A stretch of 64,000 bases of DNA from Methylococcaceae bacterium (GTDB lineage Bacteria; Pseudomonadota; Gammaproteobacteria; Methylococcales; Methylomonadaceae). Location: positions 372,001 to 436,000 of the forward strand of contig JADKAL010000014.1 in the NCBI GenBank assembly GCA_016715325.1, written 5' to 3'. Below, piece after piece: positions 8,805-17,457 of this stretch (position 1 is the stretch's first letter; the number at the start of each line of letters is the position of its first letter). The position numbers were made by a program, and so were the translations under genes. The notes below the pieces were generated by a model that made no database searches, was not told the origin of the DNA, and saw only the letters and a program-made list of their open reading frames with translations.

Positions 8805-9647
8805 TTGTGCAACCGCCGAAAACGCTTCGTTAACTTGAGTGCATCAGTGAAAGAAAAAGTAGAAACAATAAGTAAAACAGGCTTTTGCACAGAACCTTCG
8901 CATAAAACAGGCGAAATCAAATTATCCGTAAATGATGATTTCGGCATTAAGTCTAAGTATACCGACACCAGCCGTTGGTATGTCAATCGGTTTATTAACA
9001 TCATAGCAGCCCAGCTAAAGCCCGGCCTTCGGGTTCTGGATGCCGGTGCGGGCGAATGTGCTTACAAGCGCTACTTTTCCCATCTTGATTATATCGCCAC
9101 TGACCTTGCGGTCGGCGACGGTGATTGGAATTACACTAATCTTGATGCCATAGCACGATTGCACGCGCTCTGTTTCCAGGATGAATCCTTTGATGCCGTC
9201 GTTTGCACCCAGGTCCTGGAACATCTTGAATGGCCCAGGGAAAGCGTCAAAGAGTTTTATCGGGTGCTAAAACCGGGCGGATTATTGTTTATTACCGTGC
9301 CGATGTCGCAAAATGAGCATCAAGTGCCGTATGATTTTTTTAGGTATACGTCCTTTGGAATCCGTTCTGTTTGCGGACACGCTGGTTTTGCTGTCATTGA
9401 AGTCTTGCCTTTCGGCGGACTGTTCACCCGTTGGGCTTACGAACTACCCGATTTCTTGTCAATATTTCCCCCAATTGGGATAACTAAAGGCACTTTCCGC
9501 TACCTAGACATTGTGTTAATTCCGGCCAAGGCATTTTTTCTTGTCCTGATAAGAAGTTTGCAAGCTATATTGTTTGCTTTTGACCGCTTTGACAAGGTCA
9601 AAATTGCTCCACTGGGCTGGTCGGTCATTGCCGAAAAACCGCACTAA
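8805..9647 (+). CDS. Class I SAM-dependent methyltransferase
   Basis: 280 residues from a TTG at 8805. A GTG at 8847 is an equally good start, and neither has a clear ribosome-binding site. Motif I is VLDAGAGECAY (about residues 77-87), followed by YIATDL, FDAVVCTQVLEHLEWP and LKPGGLLFITVP, a textbook Methyltransf_11 series. A conserved CTQVLEH is typical of the family. The C-terminal third has a hydrophobic segment (VLIPAKAFFLVLIRSLQAIL), which could hold the enzyme at the membrane. It probably methylates a glycan or lipid of the neighbouring locus; the substrate is unknown. Confidence 0.75.
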   Translation: MCNRRKRFVNLSASVKEKVETISKTGFCTEPSHKTGEIKLSVNDDFGIKSKYTDTSRWYVNRFINIIAAQLKPGLRVLDAGAGECAYKRYFSHLDYIATDLAVGDGDWNYTNLDAIARLHALCFQDESFDAVVCTQVLEHLEWPRESVKEFYRVLKPGGLLFITVPMSQNEHQVPYDFFRYTSFGIRSVCGHAGFAVIEVLPFGGLFTRWAYELPDFLSIFPPIGITKGTFRYLDIVLIPAKAFFLVLIRSLQAILFAFDRFDKVKIAPLGWSVIAEKPH

Positions 9648-9763
9648 TCCGGCTTTGGTTTCTTCCCCAAAAAAAGCCTGACTGTGCAAGAACGCATCTA
9701 TTTCTTACAGTACAATTGTTCAGCTCCGCTCTGATACCCCGTTAAAACCTGAGATAAAGTTCG

Positions 9764-9781
9764 GGGCTTTGCGAAAAGCCC
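9764..9781. terminator. Hairpin between convergent genes
   Basis: GGGCTTT (9764-9770), loop GCGA, AAAGCCC (9775-9781): a perfect 7-bp stem with a stable tetraloop. It lies between the convergent methyltransferase (ending 9647) and deacetylase (ending 9825). The T-tract after it is weak on either strand, so the terminator role is inferred from position. Confidence 0.4.
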
Positions 9782-9824
9782 AGCTTTGTATGCGGATATA
9801 AAAACTTTCCAAAATTCGCTATGC

Positions 9825-10793
9825 CTAACCTTTTTTTTTGTTTTGTAAGGTAAATATAAAGAATTTATTAATACGGTCGATCAATGTCCTAACACCGACC
9901 AATTTCTTGAAATCAAACCAATCTAGGTTGCCGGCCATTTTTTGTTTGAACAGGAATAAAGTGTCGCTTGCCGATATCTCGGTCCTGTGCAATGCCATTG
10001 TTGACATATTTTGAGGATTGATGCCTGGTTCAGTGGTGAAAGCGGTTTGATAACCTGCGTTTTGTGCTGCCAAAATTATCTGGTCGTTATATATGCCGCG
10101 CGGGTAGGCAAGGCTGGTCACTGAAATACCTAAATTTTTCTCCATAATCACTTTGGAAGATTGCAATTCCAACTGTAAATCTTCTGCATTAAGCTGGTTC
10201 AGATCAGAGTGGCTAACGCTGTGCGATCCTATCCCAAAGCCCATGTCCTTTAACGCCTTGACTTGTTGCCACACTAAAAATTTGCGGTATTCTTCGGGCG
10301 AACCTTCCTCGTACCATAGGTTTTCCGCTACCCCTTGTTCCATAAAGCCGCTGACCACCAAAAATACGGCGGTGAAACCATATTTTTTTAATAAGGGTGC
10401 GGCCCAAAGCAGATTGTCTTCATAGCCGTCATCAAAAGTAATCAACACGCATTTTTTATCGACGGATTCTTTGCCTGACAAGAACCTTTCCAATAGATCC
10501 AAACCAATCGCCTTGAATCCTGCGGACTGCAAATATGCCAGTTGTTGCTCAAATTGTTCGGGAGCTACGCTAATTTCCCTGGATGTCATGCTGAGTTGGT
10601 CAAACGGATAAGGGTTAACCCGATGATAAAGCAGAATCCTAAGTCCAGATATCGGATTGCGTCCGCCATGAACCCAGCCCAACCAAGCTGCGCCATAATT
10701 GATGATCCTTTTAAGCCCAATTCGTAGACGGGATACGGTAATCCCAATAGTCCAGCCTTTTGGCGGCTGCTTATTGCTGGGTTGTGATTGCAT
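9825..10793 (-). CDS. Polysaccharide deacetylase (NodB homology domain, CE4)
   Basis: 322 residues. Motif 1 TFDDGYEDN contains the base and metal-binding pair D121/D122. Motif 2 SHSVSH gives H191 and H195, the usual metal-binding His-x3-His. An RILLYHRV block near residue 52 and the later LAYPRG motif complete the CE4 pattern. Enzymes of this type remove N- or O-acetyl groups from a glycan. The N-terminus lacks a clear signal peptide but has a basic, weakly hydrophobic stretch. The start overlaps the end of the upstream exporter gene by 23 bases, so it is the last gene of the minus-strand exopolysaccharide arm. Confidence 0.85.
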   Translation of the reverse strand: MQSQPSNKQPPKGWTIGITVSRLRIGLKRIINYGAAWLGWVHGGRNPISGLRILLYHRVNPYPFDQLSMTSREISVAPEQFEQQLAYLQSAGFKAIGLDLLERFLSGKESVDKKCVLITFDDGYEDNLLWAAPLLKKYGFTAVFLVVSGFMEQGVAENLWYEEGSPEEYRKFLVWQQVKALKDMGFGIGSHSVSHSDLNQLNAEDLQLELQSSKVIMEKNLGISVTSLAYPRGIYNDQIILAAQNAGYQTAFTTEPGINPQNMSTMALHRTEISASDTLFLFKQKMAGNLDWFDFKKLVGVRTLIDRINKFFIFTLQNKKKG

Positions 10794-11862
10794 TTTGCGA
10801 CGTAGTGTTTCTCAGCACATCAACAAGAAACGAGAAGCTGCTGTTTTTAAGAGGCGGGATGATGCGGCCAATTTCCTGGACAAAATCGCCAGCCTCGTTG
10901 ATGGCCGATTTGGGTACGTACACGACATCAAAGGGTTTCAAATGGACATTACGGGCGGCTTGCGACCCATTGTCGTCGTCATCCAAGTTCAACTTCATGG
11001 CGATAGGGTTCTTCACGCCTTTGCGTAAAACCACGACCTCGCCCATCTGCGAACCTTGTTTTTGGCCGCCTGACTCAATGATTGCGCCCAATGCCGTCAG
11101 TGTGGGACGATAGCCCAATATTCCAGGTTTCTCGACATTGCCCGCAACAAAAATCTCCAATGACTCAAACGATTTGACGATGACGGTGGGCGACAAATTG
11201 TCCAAACCTGCCAAAACAAGTTCGCCGTTTTGTTCATACCATGACGAAGAAAACTGCTTGACGACCACGGTAATAGTTGGGTTTTTAAGGTATTTAAGGT
11301 ATTTGCGGTTAAGTTCCGCTTCCAGGGCTTCCGGTGTCTTGTGTTCCGCTGCAACTTCGTTCACCAAACTTAATGAAATAAAGCCATCCGGCCTGACTTT
11401 CACCGTTTGGTCCATGTGGTCATGGTATGGAAATTTAACGACCAATTCGTCATTGACGCTAATCAAATAGGCTTTATCCGATTCCGATTGCAACCCATTT
11501 AAGGATGAATTCAGTTCGCGGTATTTTTGGCTAATCTGTGGTTCCAGTTCATGCGCGGTAATGCCAGCCGCCAGGAGATCCCCGATGAGGTGCAGGCTTA
11601 TCCGCCCATCCGGGCGGACTTTGACTTGGGCATTCAGGTTGTCGTGTTCGTTGAATTTAATGTCCAGTTCATCGCCTACATTGATTTGGTAATCGGACAT
11701 TTCCGTTTTTTCATCGCCCGGAACGGCAGATGCCGCCATCTGCTGGGCAATTTGACGGCTGAATTGGGCTTGCTCCGGCTTTGAGGCACAGCCTGACAAA
11801 ACAGTGCCCAATATCGCAATCCCCAAGTAATTGACATAATAAGAACGCAATGCAGATTTCAT
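10771..11862 (-). CDS. Wza-like polysaccharide export lipoprotein with duplicated PES domain
   Basis: 363 residues. The signal peptide has a lipobox ending LSGC (C25), so this is an outer-membrane lipoprotein. Two tandem poly-export (PES) domains are visible, about residues 57-117 (INVGDELDIKF...VKVRPDGRISLHLIG) and 131-203 (ISVNDELVVKF...VKVRPDGFISLSL). An SLBB-like region follows (about 235-320: IFVAGNVEKPGILGY...GGQ). Wza normally has one PES domain; the duplication is also seen in the paralogue at 20.2-21.3 kb. It would form or line the outer-membrane exit for the polymer. Only 2 bases separate it from the upstream glycosyltransferase. Confidence 0.88.
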   Translation of the reverse strand: MKSALRSYYVNYLGIAILGTVLSGCASKPEQAQFSRQIAQQMAASAVPGDEKTEMSDYQINVGDELDIKFNEHDNLNAQVKVRPDGRISLHLIGDLLAAGITAHELEPQISQKYRELNSSLNGLQSESDKAYLISVNDELVVKFPYHDHMDQTVKVRPDGFISLSLVNEVAAEHKTPEALEAELNRKYLKYLKNPTITVVVKQFSSSWYEQNGELVLAGLDNLSPTVIVKSFESLEIFVAGNVEKPGILGYRPTLTALGAIIESGGQKQGSQMGEVVVLRKGVKNPIAMKLNLDDDDNGSQAARNVHLKPFDVVYVPKSAINEAGDFVQEIGRIIPPLKNSSFSFLVDVLRNTTSQNAITTQQ

Positions 11863-11864
11863 CG

Positions 11865-12959
11865 TTAAGCAGAGTCCTTCATCAAGTTATTTAAAACAGC
11901 ATATAATTTAGGTGCCGCAGAGTTAAGGGAAAACGCCTGTTCCGCCACTCTTCGGCCCTCCTGCCCAAGCGCCTGCCTTAAGATCGGATTCTCAATCATT
12001 CTACTTAGTTTTTCAAACCATTCCTCGTGGTTTGCGGCAAAAAAACCGCTTTTGCCTTCTGCTATGATCGCGTTATTGGCCCCGACTGGGCTACAGACGG
12101 ACGGGATACCGACACTCATATATTGGATCAGCTTGAAACCGCACTTGCCACGGCTTTCTTCATCGTCGGTGAGCGGCATGATGCCTATGTCGAATCGCTG
12201 GAGATCGTTGATTTCTTCGCTTAAGCGCCAAGATTTAAACTCGATGGGCAAGCCTTGGTTATCATAAGGTTCGGCTCCGCTGAACAGGAATCGGATGCCG
12301 CCAAATTTTTCGCATAATCGGGTAAAAACAGGCATTAATTCAATGAGGTAACTTGTGCCACGAGGTGTCCCAATCCAGCCTATGACTACCGATTTCGCAT
12401 TGTCTGGTTTGCGGCTTGGTGCGGGAATGTTAACCGAGGTATCGACGACCGTTGGAATGACCGTTATTTTTACAGCCGGATAGCCTTGGTTTACGACGTA
12501 GTTTGCCAGATATTCGGAGCCGGGCACGACATGGTCAGCCATTTGAATGAGCTTTCCAGTTTTGTGCCAGTCGCGCAAGACATCCAAGGGATTGTTATAG
12601 GCTGTTGACGGCGTATAGATCGCATCATCAAAATCAAACACCATACGGCGGCAACACTTTTTGAACAGATATTCAAAAATCGGTGGCCCAAAGGGATAAG
12701 CTTCGCGCACCAGGTACACAATGTCGTAGTTTCGGGCCTGTAACAGATGGCAGCAACGCCTGAATGTAGCCCGCAAGGTGACTGCAATTTTTTTCAGCAC
12801 GGGGCTGTTTTCGTAGATGACAGGTAATTCCGAACTGCTCAGGAACGGCAACACACACGTCTCCACACCCTTCTCCTGCAAATAAGGCAAAAATTGGTAG
12901 ACACGAAATCGGCTGGTCGGGCCTTCAATAGGATGTTGTACGACGAAGAGAACGCGCAT
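11865..12959 (-). CDS. Glycosyltransferase, GT4/GT1-like
   Basis: 364 residues with two Rossmann-type halves. The N-terminal part reads VLFVVQHPIEGPTSRFRVYQF and the C-terminal part VIGWIGTPRGTSYLIELMP, then GIMPLTDDEESRGKCGFKLIQYMSVGIPSV. The latter matches the E-x7-E-like donor-binding region of GT-B retaining transferases. It has no signal peptide and should act at the cytoplasmic face of the inner membrane, adding a sugar to the lipid-linked repeat unit. It lies 4 bases after the polymerase gene. Donor and acceptor cannot be told from sequence. Confidence 0.78.
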   Translation of the reverse strand: MRVLFVVQHPIEGPTSRFRVYQFLPYLQEKGVETCVLPFLSSSELPVIYENSPVLKKIAVTLRATFRRCCHLLQARNYDIVYLVREAYPFGPPIFEYLFKKCCRRMVFDFDDAIYTPSTAYNNPLDVLRDWHKTGKLIQMADHVVPGSEYLANYVVNQGYPAVKITVIPTVVDTSVNIPAPSRKPDNAKSVVIGWIGTPRGTSYLIELMPVFTRLCEKFGGIRFLFSGAEPYDNQGLPIEFKSWRLSEEINDLQRFDIGIMPLTDDEESRGKCGFKLIQYMSVGIPSVCSPVGANNAIIAEGKSGFFAANHEEWFEKLSRMIENPILRQALGQEGRRVAEQAFSLNSAAPKLYAVLNNLMKDSA

Positions 12960-12963
12960 AGCC

Positions 12964-14439
12964 TTAAGGTTTCGCCCAATAGTGCCGTTCCAGCACTAAG
13001 GTCGTGGCAAACAAAAGCAACAAGGTCACCGTCACGACAAAAAAACTGTACGCCGTGTAGGTGAGCGCATTAAAAAAATAACCGAAAACCGCAAAACTAA
13101 TGCCCAGCACTTGAACATAAAGGATTTTGTCCTCCGTCTGGCGGCTCTGTCGATAGAGTTTTTTGATTAGGTTGGCGTAAAAACACATCGTTATAAAGAA
13201 ACTGACTATACCCAGCGTCCCAGTTTCTGTCGCCAACTGGATGAAGGCATTATCCACCGTCGCAACATGCTCAATATCGCCGCCAGATTCGTAAATCGGG
13301 CCCACCCGGTAGCTTCTTTCTGCTTGATTTTGGTATTTGACATAGTTGCCCAAGCCGACACCCAGCACTGGATTCTCAGAATATATCCTTAACCCGATTT
13401 CCCAAAGCTTGAACCGCAGCGTCACATTGTCTTCGCTCTTCACCCGGCTGGTGACATATTCGCCGATAACGGGCCAAGCCAAGGCAATTGCCAAAGCACC
13501 TGTTATCGCACAGATGATGATTATCCGCCTCACCGGCTTCAAAAAAACGCCCAACCCGATGAACTCTAAGATCGCCGTCAACAGCGGCCCACGCGAAAAG
13601 CTGAGGAAGACCCCAACAAAACACAACAACGCAGCTAGTGCATACAGGAAACTCAGCCTGCCCTTGGTATGGAAGGTCGCAATGATGGGGAAAGGCAAGA
13701 CCATTGACATAAAAGCACCAAACTCGATAGGGCTAATAAACACGCTGAAACAACGGTACAACAATGATCCAAAAGACGCGAGTTGGTCAGGCGTGAGATA
13801 AAAGCGCGACATGGTTTCGCGCATACTGTCGTCACTGCTCATGATCAATTTTTCGATCAGGATGTTCCTGCCCATAATAAACTCTACAATCGCATAAAGA
13901 CTACAGATCACGCCAACGACAATCAGTAAATGGATCATGTTTTGGGCATGGGCTATGGTCTTGAACTTCCGGAGAGACAGCCAAAAAATCGACATCGGGA
14001 TCGCAATCGAGCGGATCCAACTCATGACGGTTTCCCGTGTGCTACTGGCATCGAAGATAGAAATAAAGCTAATAAGCACAAAAAGAATCAATGCCCAAAC
14101 AAAATGCCTTCCCGATTCGCCTAACCTCAGTGCATTGGTCGACAACATGGATTCCAAGAAATTGATGCCCAATACCATCAACAAGAATGTCAACGAAACC
14201 GGCAGATTAGGCAAGGGTCCCAGAGGAGGGATGGCGACATAAACAGGGATCACAAGCACTAAACCGACAGCAAGGTAAGCCGATGCCAGTGGATACTCCA
14301 ACAATGCAAGCACCAGCAAGACCAAGCCGCCCAAAACGGCCGGCGCCCAAGCACCGCCGATTGCAAACAACAAAAAAACGACACCGATAGCGAATATCAG
14401 CGGTAATTTTGATTGGACGAGAGCTGGACTATTGTTCAT
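12964..14439 (-). CDS. O-antigen polymerase/ligase family protein (Wzy/WaaL-like)
   Basis: 491 residues, almost entirely membrane helices (about 11-12 predicted by eye). A large periplasmic loop follows FSRGPLLTAILEF, the start of the Wzy_C region, and includes ENPVLGVGLGNYV. That pattern is typical of the O-antigen ligase superfamily. Given an upstream co-polymerase/flippase and downstream exporter, a Wzy polymerase role is more likely than lipid A ligase. The ATG overlaps the fusion gene's TGA stop by one base (TGATG), which implies translational coupling. Confidence 0.82.
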   Translation of the reverse strand: MNNSPALVQSKLPLIFAIGVVFLLFAIGGAWAPAVLGGLVLLVLALLEYPLASAYLAVGLVLVIPVYVAIPPLGPLPNLPVSLTFLLMVLGINFLESMLSTNALRLGESGRHFVWALILFVLISFISIFDASSTRETVMSWIRSIAIPMSIFWLSLRKFKTIAHAQNMIHLLIVVGVICSLYAIVEFIMGRNILIEKLIMSSDDSMRETMSRFYLTPDQLASFGSLLYRCFSVFISPIEFGAFMSMVLPFPIIATFHTKGRLSFLYALAALLCFVGVFLSFSRGPLLTAILEFIGLGVFLKPVRRIIIICAITGALAIALAWPVIGEYVTSRVKSEDNVTLRFKLWEIGLRIYSENPVLGVGLGNYVKYQNQAERSYRVGPIYESGGDIEHVATVDNAFIQLATETGTLGIVSFFITMCFYANLIKKLYRQSRQTEDKILYVQVLGISFAVFGYFFNALTYTAYSFFVVTVTLLLLFATTLVLERHYWAKP

Positions 14440-17279
14440 CAGGTTGCTGTTATTTCGGGAGATGAACTGGCCTTTATTGCACCGTATAGGATGGCAAAAT
14501 AAACAGATACGGCAACTGGCACCGTTATAAAAATTGATATTTCTCGTACAAAATAAGTCCCCAAACTCATCGCCAAGGCAGCCAGCACGGGCAAGCGAAT
14601 ACTGTATAGGGCACCGCCTTCATCAAGGAACCAGCGTTTGATGTAGTGGTATGAAATCAAAAAACCTAAAGTTTGGCTGGCCATAAAAGACAGGGCAGCA
14701 CCCATTACGCCCCATAATTGAATGCAGGCTAGCGCGGAAATGAATTGCAATAAGGTAATGCAAGTGTACAAAATCAAAGTCTGTTTGGCATTTGTGGAAG
14801 TCAGCAAAATGCTGCTGTTCAGCATCTGCAAAGAAAAAAACGGAAACGCCAGGAACAAGATTTTCAATATCGGTGCGGCATCACTATAATCGGCAGTGAA
14901 CAACAAATCGATGATGAGTTCGGCGCACAGGATGACGGCAATCGAAAACGGCAACAGAAATTGCACCAGCCGCTGCAAGCCCCAAAGGTAAGTCATCTGA
15001 AGTTTACGGCTATCTTCCCCGTGAATCTTGGCCAGCACCGGTGCAACCGACGAGGCCAGCATGAGCGGGAAAAACATGGCCGCTTCAGGAAATTTGGCCG
15101 CTACGCTGTAAATGCCGACTTCCGCACTTGAACAATACCAGCCCAGCACCAGGATTTCCACCCGCAAAGACAAGGCGATGAGTATCCCGATCCCGGCATA
15201 AGGCAAGGCGCTTCTCAGCAATTTCAGTATAAAGGAGAAATCCAAGGCAAAACTCAAGCGGCAAGTCGAACGATGGACTGCCAGCCCTAGAAACAGCATG
15301 TACGCGACCGTGGCACAAAAATAACTCAGGAACACGGTTTCAGGCTTGCTGTAGTAGAGAATGCCGAAGACTCCGAAAGCCACCTGGGACACACTGAGCA
15401 GTATCTCACCGATGGACGAGTACTGCATCATCTGTCTTGCTTGCAGAAATACGTTGAACAGTGTCCCCAACCCCAAAGGTACTAGGCTTGCCCCGCCTAT
15501 GAGCAGCAAAGGCATGAGGTTTTCGGAATGCCTCAGCCAAAAAATCGTACATAAGATGAGGTATGCGGAGAACGTCAACCCCATTTTCAATGGGATCAGC
15601 GTAGCGAGATATTTTGGTAATCGGGATTCATCCTGGCCGATGTCCCTGATGACCAGCCGGGTCAAGCCGCACTCGGCAAGCGTGTGTGCCAACAACAATA
15701 CCGACAAGACATAGTTGATGCTGCCAAATTCAGAAAGGGTGAACACCCGCGCTAGGAACAAAAAATATCCGAAATTGACTGCCTTGCTGACAAGTTGACC
15801 AAAAATCAGGAAAACGGTGTTGGCCGAAACGCGCTTAATATTGGCGTTATGTTCAGCTAAATCCGCTTCCGAACAAAAAGGCTCAGACGCCGCCATGCGC
15901 TTCCGTTGCCTGATGATACCCCTAACTTCCAGCCATTCCATCAGGATGATCGCCGCTACACTCAGCACCAAGGCCGCCAATAAGGCAATGGTAATCAGAA
16001 CGATCCTGCTCATCGACACAGGTGTTTCTGGGAGCTTCGGCGGATCAAGCACTTGCACGATAATCCGGCTTTGCTGCTCCTTCGCCAAGCGCCGTTCCTG
16101 GGCGGCAAGGGCATAAGCGCGATACTGTTCTTCAGACGCCGTTGCAGTACGAGCGAGACGGTTCAATTCGGGTTCGATGTTGGTCAGCAGGTTAAGCCTG
16201 CCTTTGTAATTGTTGATCGTCGACACCAAGTGGTTGACTTGCTTTTGCAGGATTGAAGTGATACCCGAGATTTGCACTTCAAGCTCTTTGGCGAGCGGAT
16301 GGGTTTTTTCGTACAAGGTGTTCCGGCGGGCATACTCGATTTTAAGGTCGTTCAAGCGCGAAGCGAGTTGCAAAATTTCGTTGCTCGATTGCGGAATCTC
16401 GACGTTGCTCGGGCTAATGGTATCGGTCATGCCCTCACCTTTATTGTTGACCGATTCCGTAATCTTTGGCACGGCTACCGGAAGGCTGGTGCCGTCCAAA
16501 GTTGCAGTCAGGTTATCAATGCGTTGCACCAGCATGGTAATTTCAGCCTGTATATCAACGATATGATGTTTCTGTTTGAAATTCAATAAAGTGGCGACGG
16601 CGGTATCGAGTTCTGCGGACAGCTTATCGGTTTGGTGCTGATAGAACTCATAATCTTCCGCGCTATCGTTCATCATGGTGAGTTTTTTGGCGTGCACGTC
16701 AATCAAGGTATCCAGGACTTTTTTGGTCGCTTCGGCATTTTTGTGTTTGAAGGCCAATTCGATCACTTGCGTCCTCCTGACCGGAAACACCGTCAAGTCC
16801 TTTTTAATGATGGCGATAGCCTTGTCTTTTGGCGATACTTTTGGCAACAAGCCCAATGCTGAAATACCGCTCATAATTCCTTCTTGGGCGTTGGTCGCCA
16901 AATCCAATAGGAATGCGACGATAGGGTTGTCGGGTTTTTTGCCTTTGAACACATCGGGTCCTAGCACCTCTATTGTTTCCGTAATCAGACCCATACCGCC
17001 CAGCATTTCCGCTTCCGTTGCCACTGCCTCTTCCGCCAGTTTTGACGCCACTTGAATATGGGTTTCCGAAGGGGATAAGGTTACGCCCCTTTGGTCGAGT
17101 TTTACATAAAGCCTGGCAGTTGCCTCGTATGCCGGACGCTTGATGTAGGCGTATGTTATCCCAAGTGCCAACACGACAATAAAAGTCTGAAAAAATAGCC
17201 GCTTATGATGTGCAAAAGCTTTGGTGAGTTGTTTCAGGACAAATGCGGAGTCCGAAATATTTTCGCTGGTGTCGGTCAT
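14439..17279 (-). CDS. Fusion of a Wzz-type polysaccharide co-polymerase with a Wzx-type flippase
   Basis: 946 residues in one uninterrupted frame. Residues 1 to about 450 are a chain-length determinant: helix at about 28-47 (FFQTFIVVLALGITYAYIKRP), a periplasmic region with long predicted coiled coils, a GNVR-like PELNRLARTATASEEQYRAY segment and a second helix at about 421-447. A short basic linker leads to residues about 479-946, a full-length oligosaccharide flippase with about 12-14 helices (NTVFLIFGQLVSKAVNFGYF...). No BY-kinase domain is present. Wzz and Wzx normally are separate proteins that cooperate with Wzy; here they are one chain, and Wzy is encoded next with a one-base overlap. 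Each half has normal length, so this is a domain fusion and not a truncated pair. Confidence 0.85.
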   Translation of the reverse strand: MTDTSENISDSAFVLKQLTKAFAHHKRLFFQTFIVVLALGITYAYIKRPAYEATARLYVKLDQRGVTLSPSETHIQVASKLAEEAVATEAEMLGGMGLITETIEVLGPDVFKGKKPDNPIVAFLLDLATNAQEGIMSGISALGLLPKVSPKDKAIAIIKKDLTVFPVRRTQVIELAFKHKNAEATKKVLDTLIDVHAKKLTMMNDSAEDYEFYQHQTDKLSAELDTAVATLLNFKQKHHIVDIQAEITMLVQRIDNLTATLDGTSLPVAVPKITESVNNKGEGMTDTISPSNVEIPQSSNEILQLASRLNDLKIEYARRNTLYEKTHPLAKELEVQISGITSILQKQVNHLVSTINNYKGRLNLLTNIEPELNRLARTATASEEQYRAYALAAQERRLAKEQQSRIIVQVLDPPKLPETPVSMSRIVLITIALLAALVLSVAAIILMEWLEVRGIIRQRKRMAASEPFCSEADLAEHNANIKRVSANTVFLIFGQLVSKAVNFGYFLFLARVFTLSEFGSINYVLSVLLLAHTLAECGLTRLVIRDIGQDESRLPKYLATLIPLKMGLTFSAYLILCTIFWLRHSENLMPLLLIGGASLVPLGLGTLFNVFLQARQMMQYSSIGEILLSVSQVAFGVFGILYYSKPETVFLSYFCATVAYMLFLGLAVHRSTCRLSFALDFSFILKLLRSALPYAGIGILIALSLRVEILVLGWYCSSAEVGIYSVAAKFPEAAMFFPLMLASSVAPVLAKIHGEDSRKLQMTYLWGLQRLVQFLLPFSIAVILCAELIIDLLFTADYSDAAPILKILFLAFPFFSLQMLNSSILLTSTNAKQTLILYTCITLLQFISALACIQLWGVMGAALSFMASQTLGFLISYHYIKRWFLDEGGALYSIRLPVLAALAMSLGTYFVREISIFITVPVAVSVYFAILYGAIKASSSPEITAT

Positions 17280-17457
17280 GATCTGAAATTAGAAAGGCTG
17301 GCTTGAATCTTCTTCATTTTAATACGAATCAAGAGCCTACTTCCCACAACGCAGAAAATAAGCCCTCTCCAAAGTACTCGCGGACATAAAAGGGGGAAAT
17401 TAGATCAGCGTAACTCTTTGATTCCATGTTCTCAAATTTAGCTCTTAAAACATATTT

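Noticed and set aside
13346..13801. 151-codon plus-strand frame
   Set aside because: Antisense shadow of the clear polymerase gene.
14439..17279. Two separate genes (wzz and wzx) mis-joined
   Set aside because: No stop, frameshift or internal start with ribosome-binding site is seen near the linker at residues 450-480, and each half is of normal length. Kept as a fusion pending read checks.
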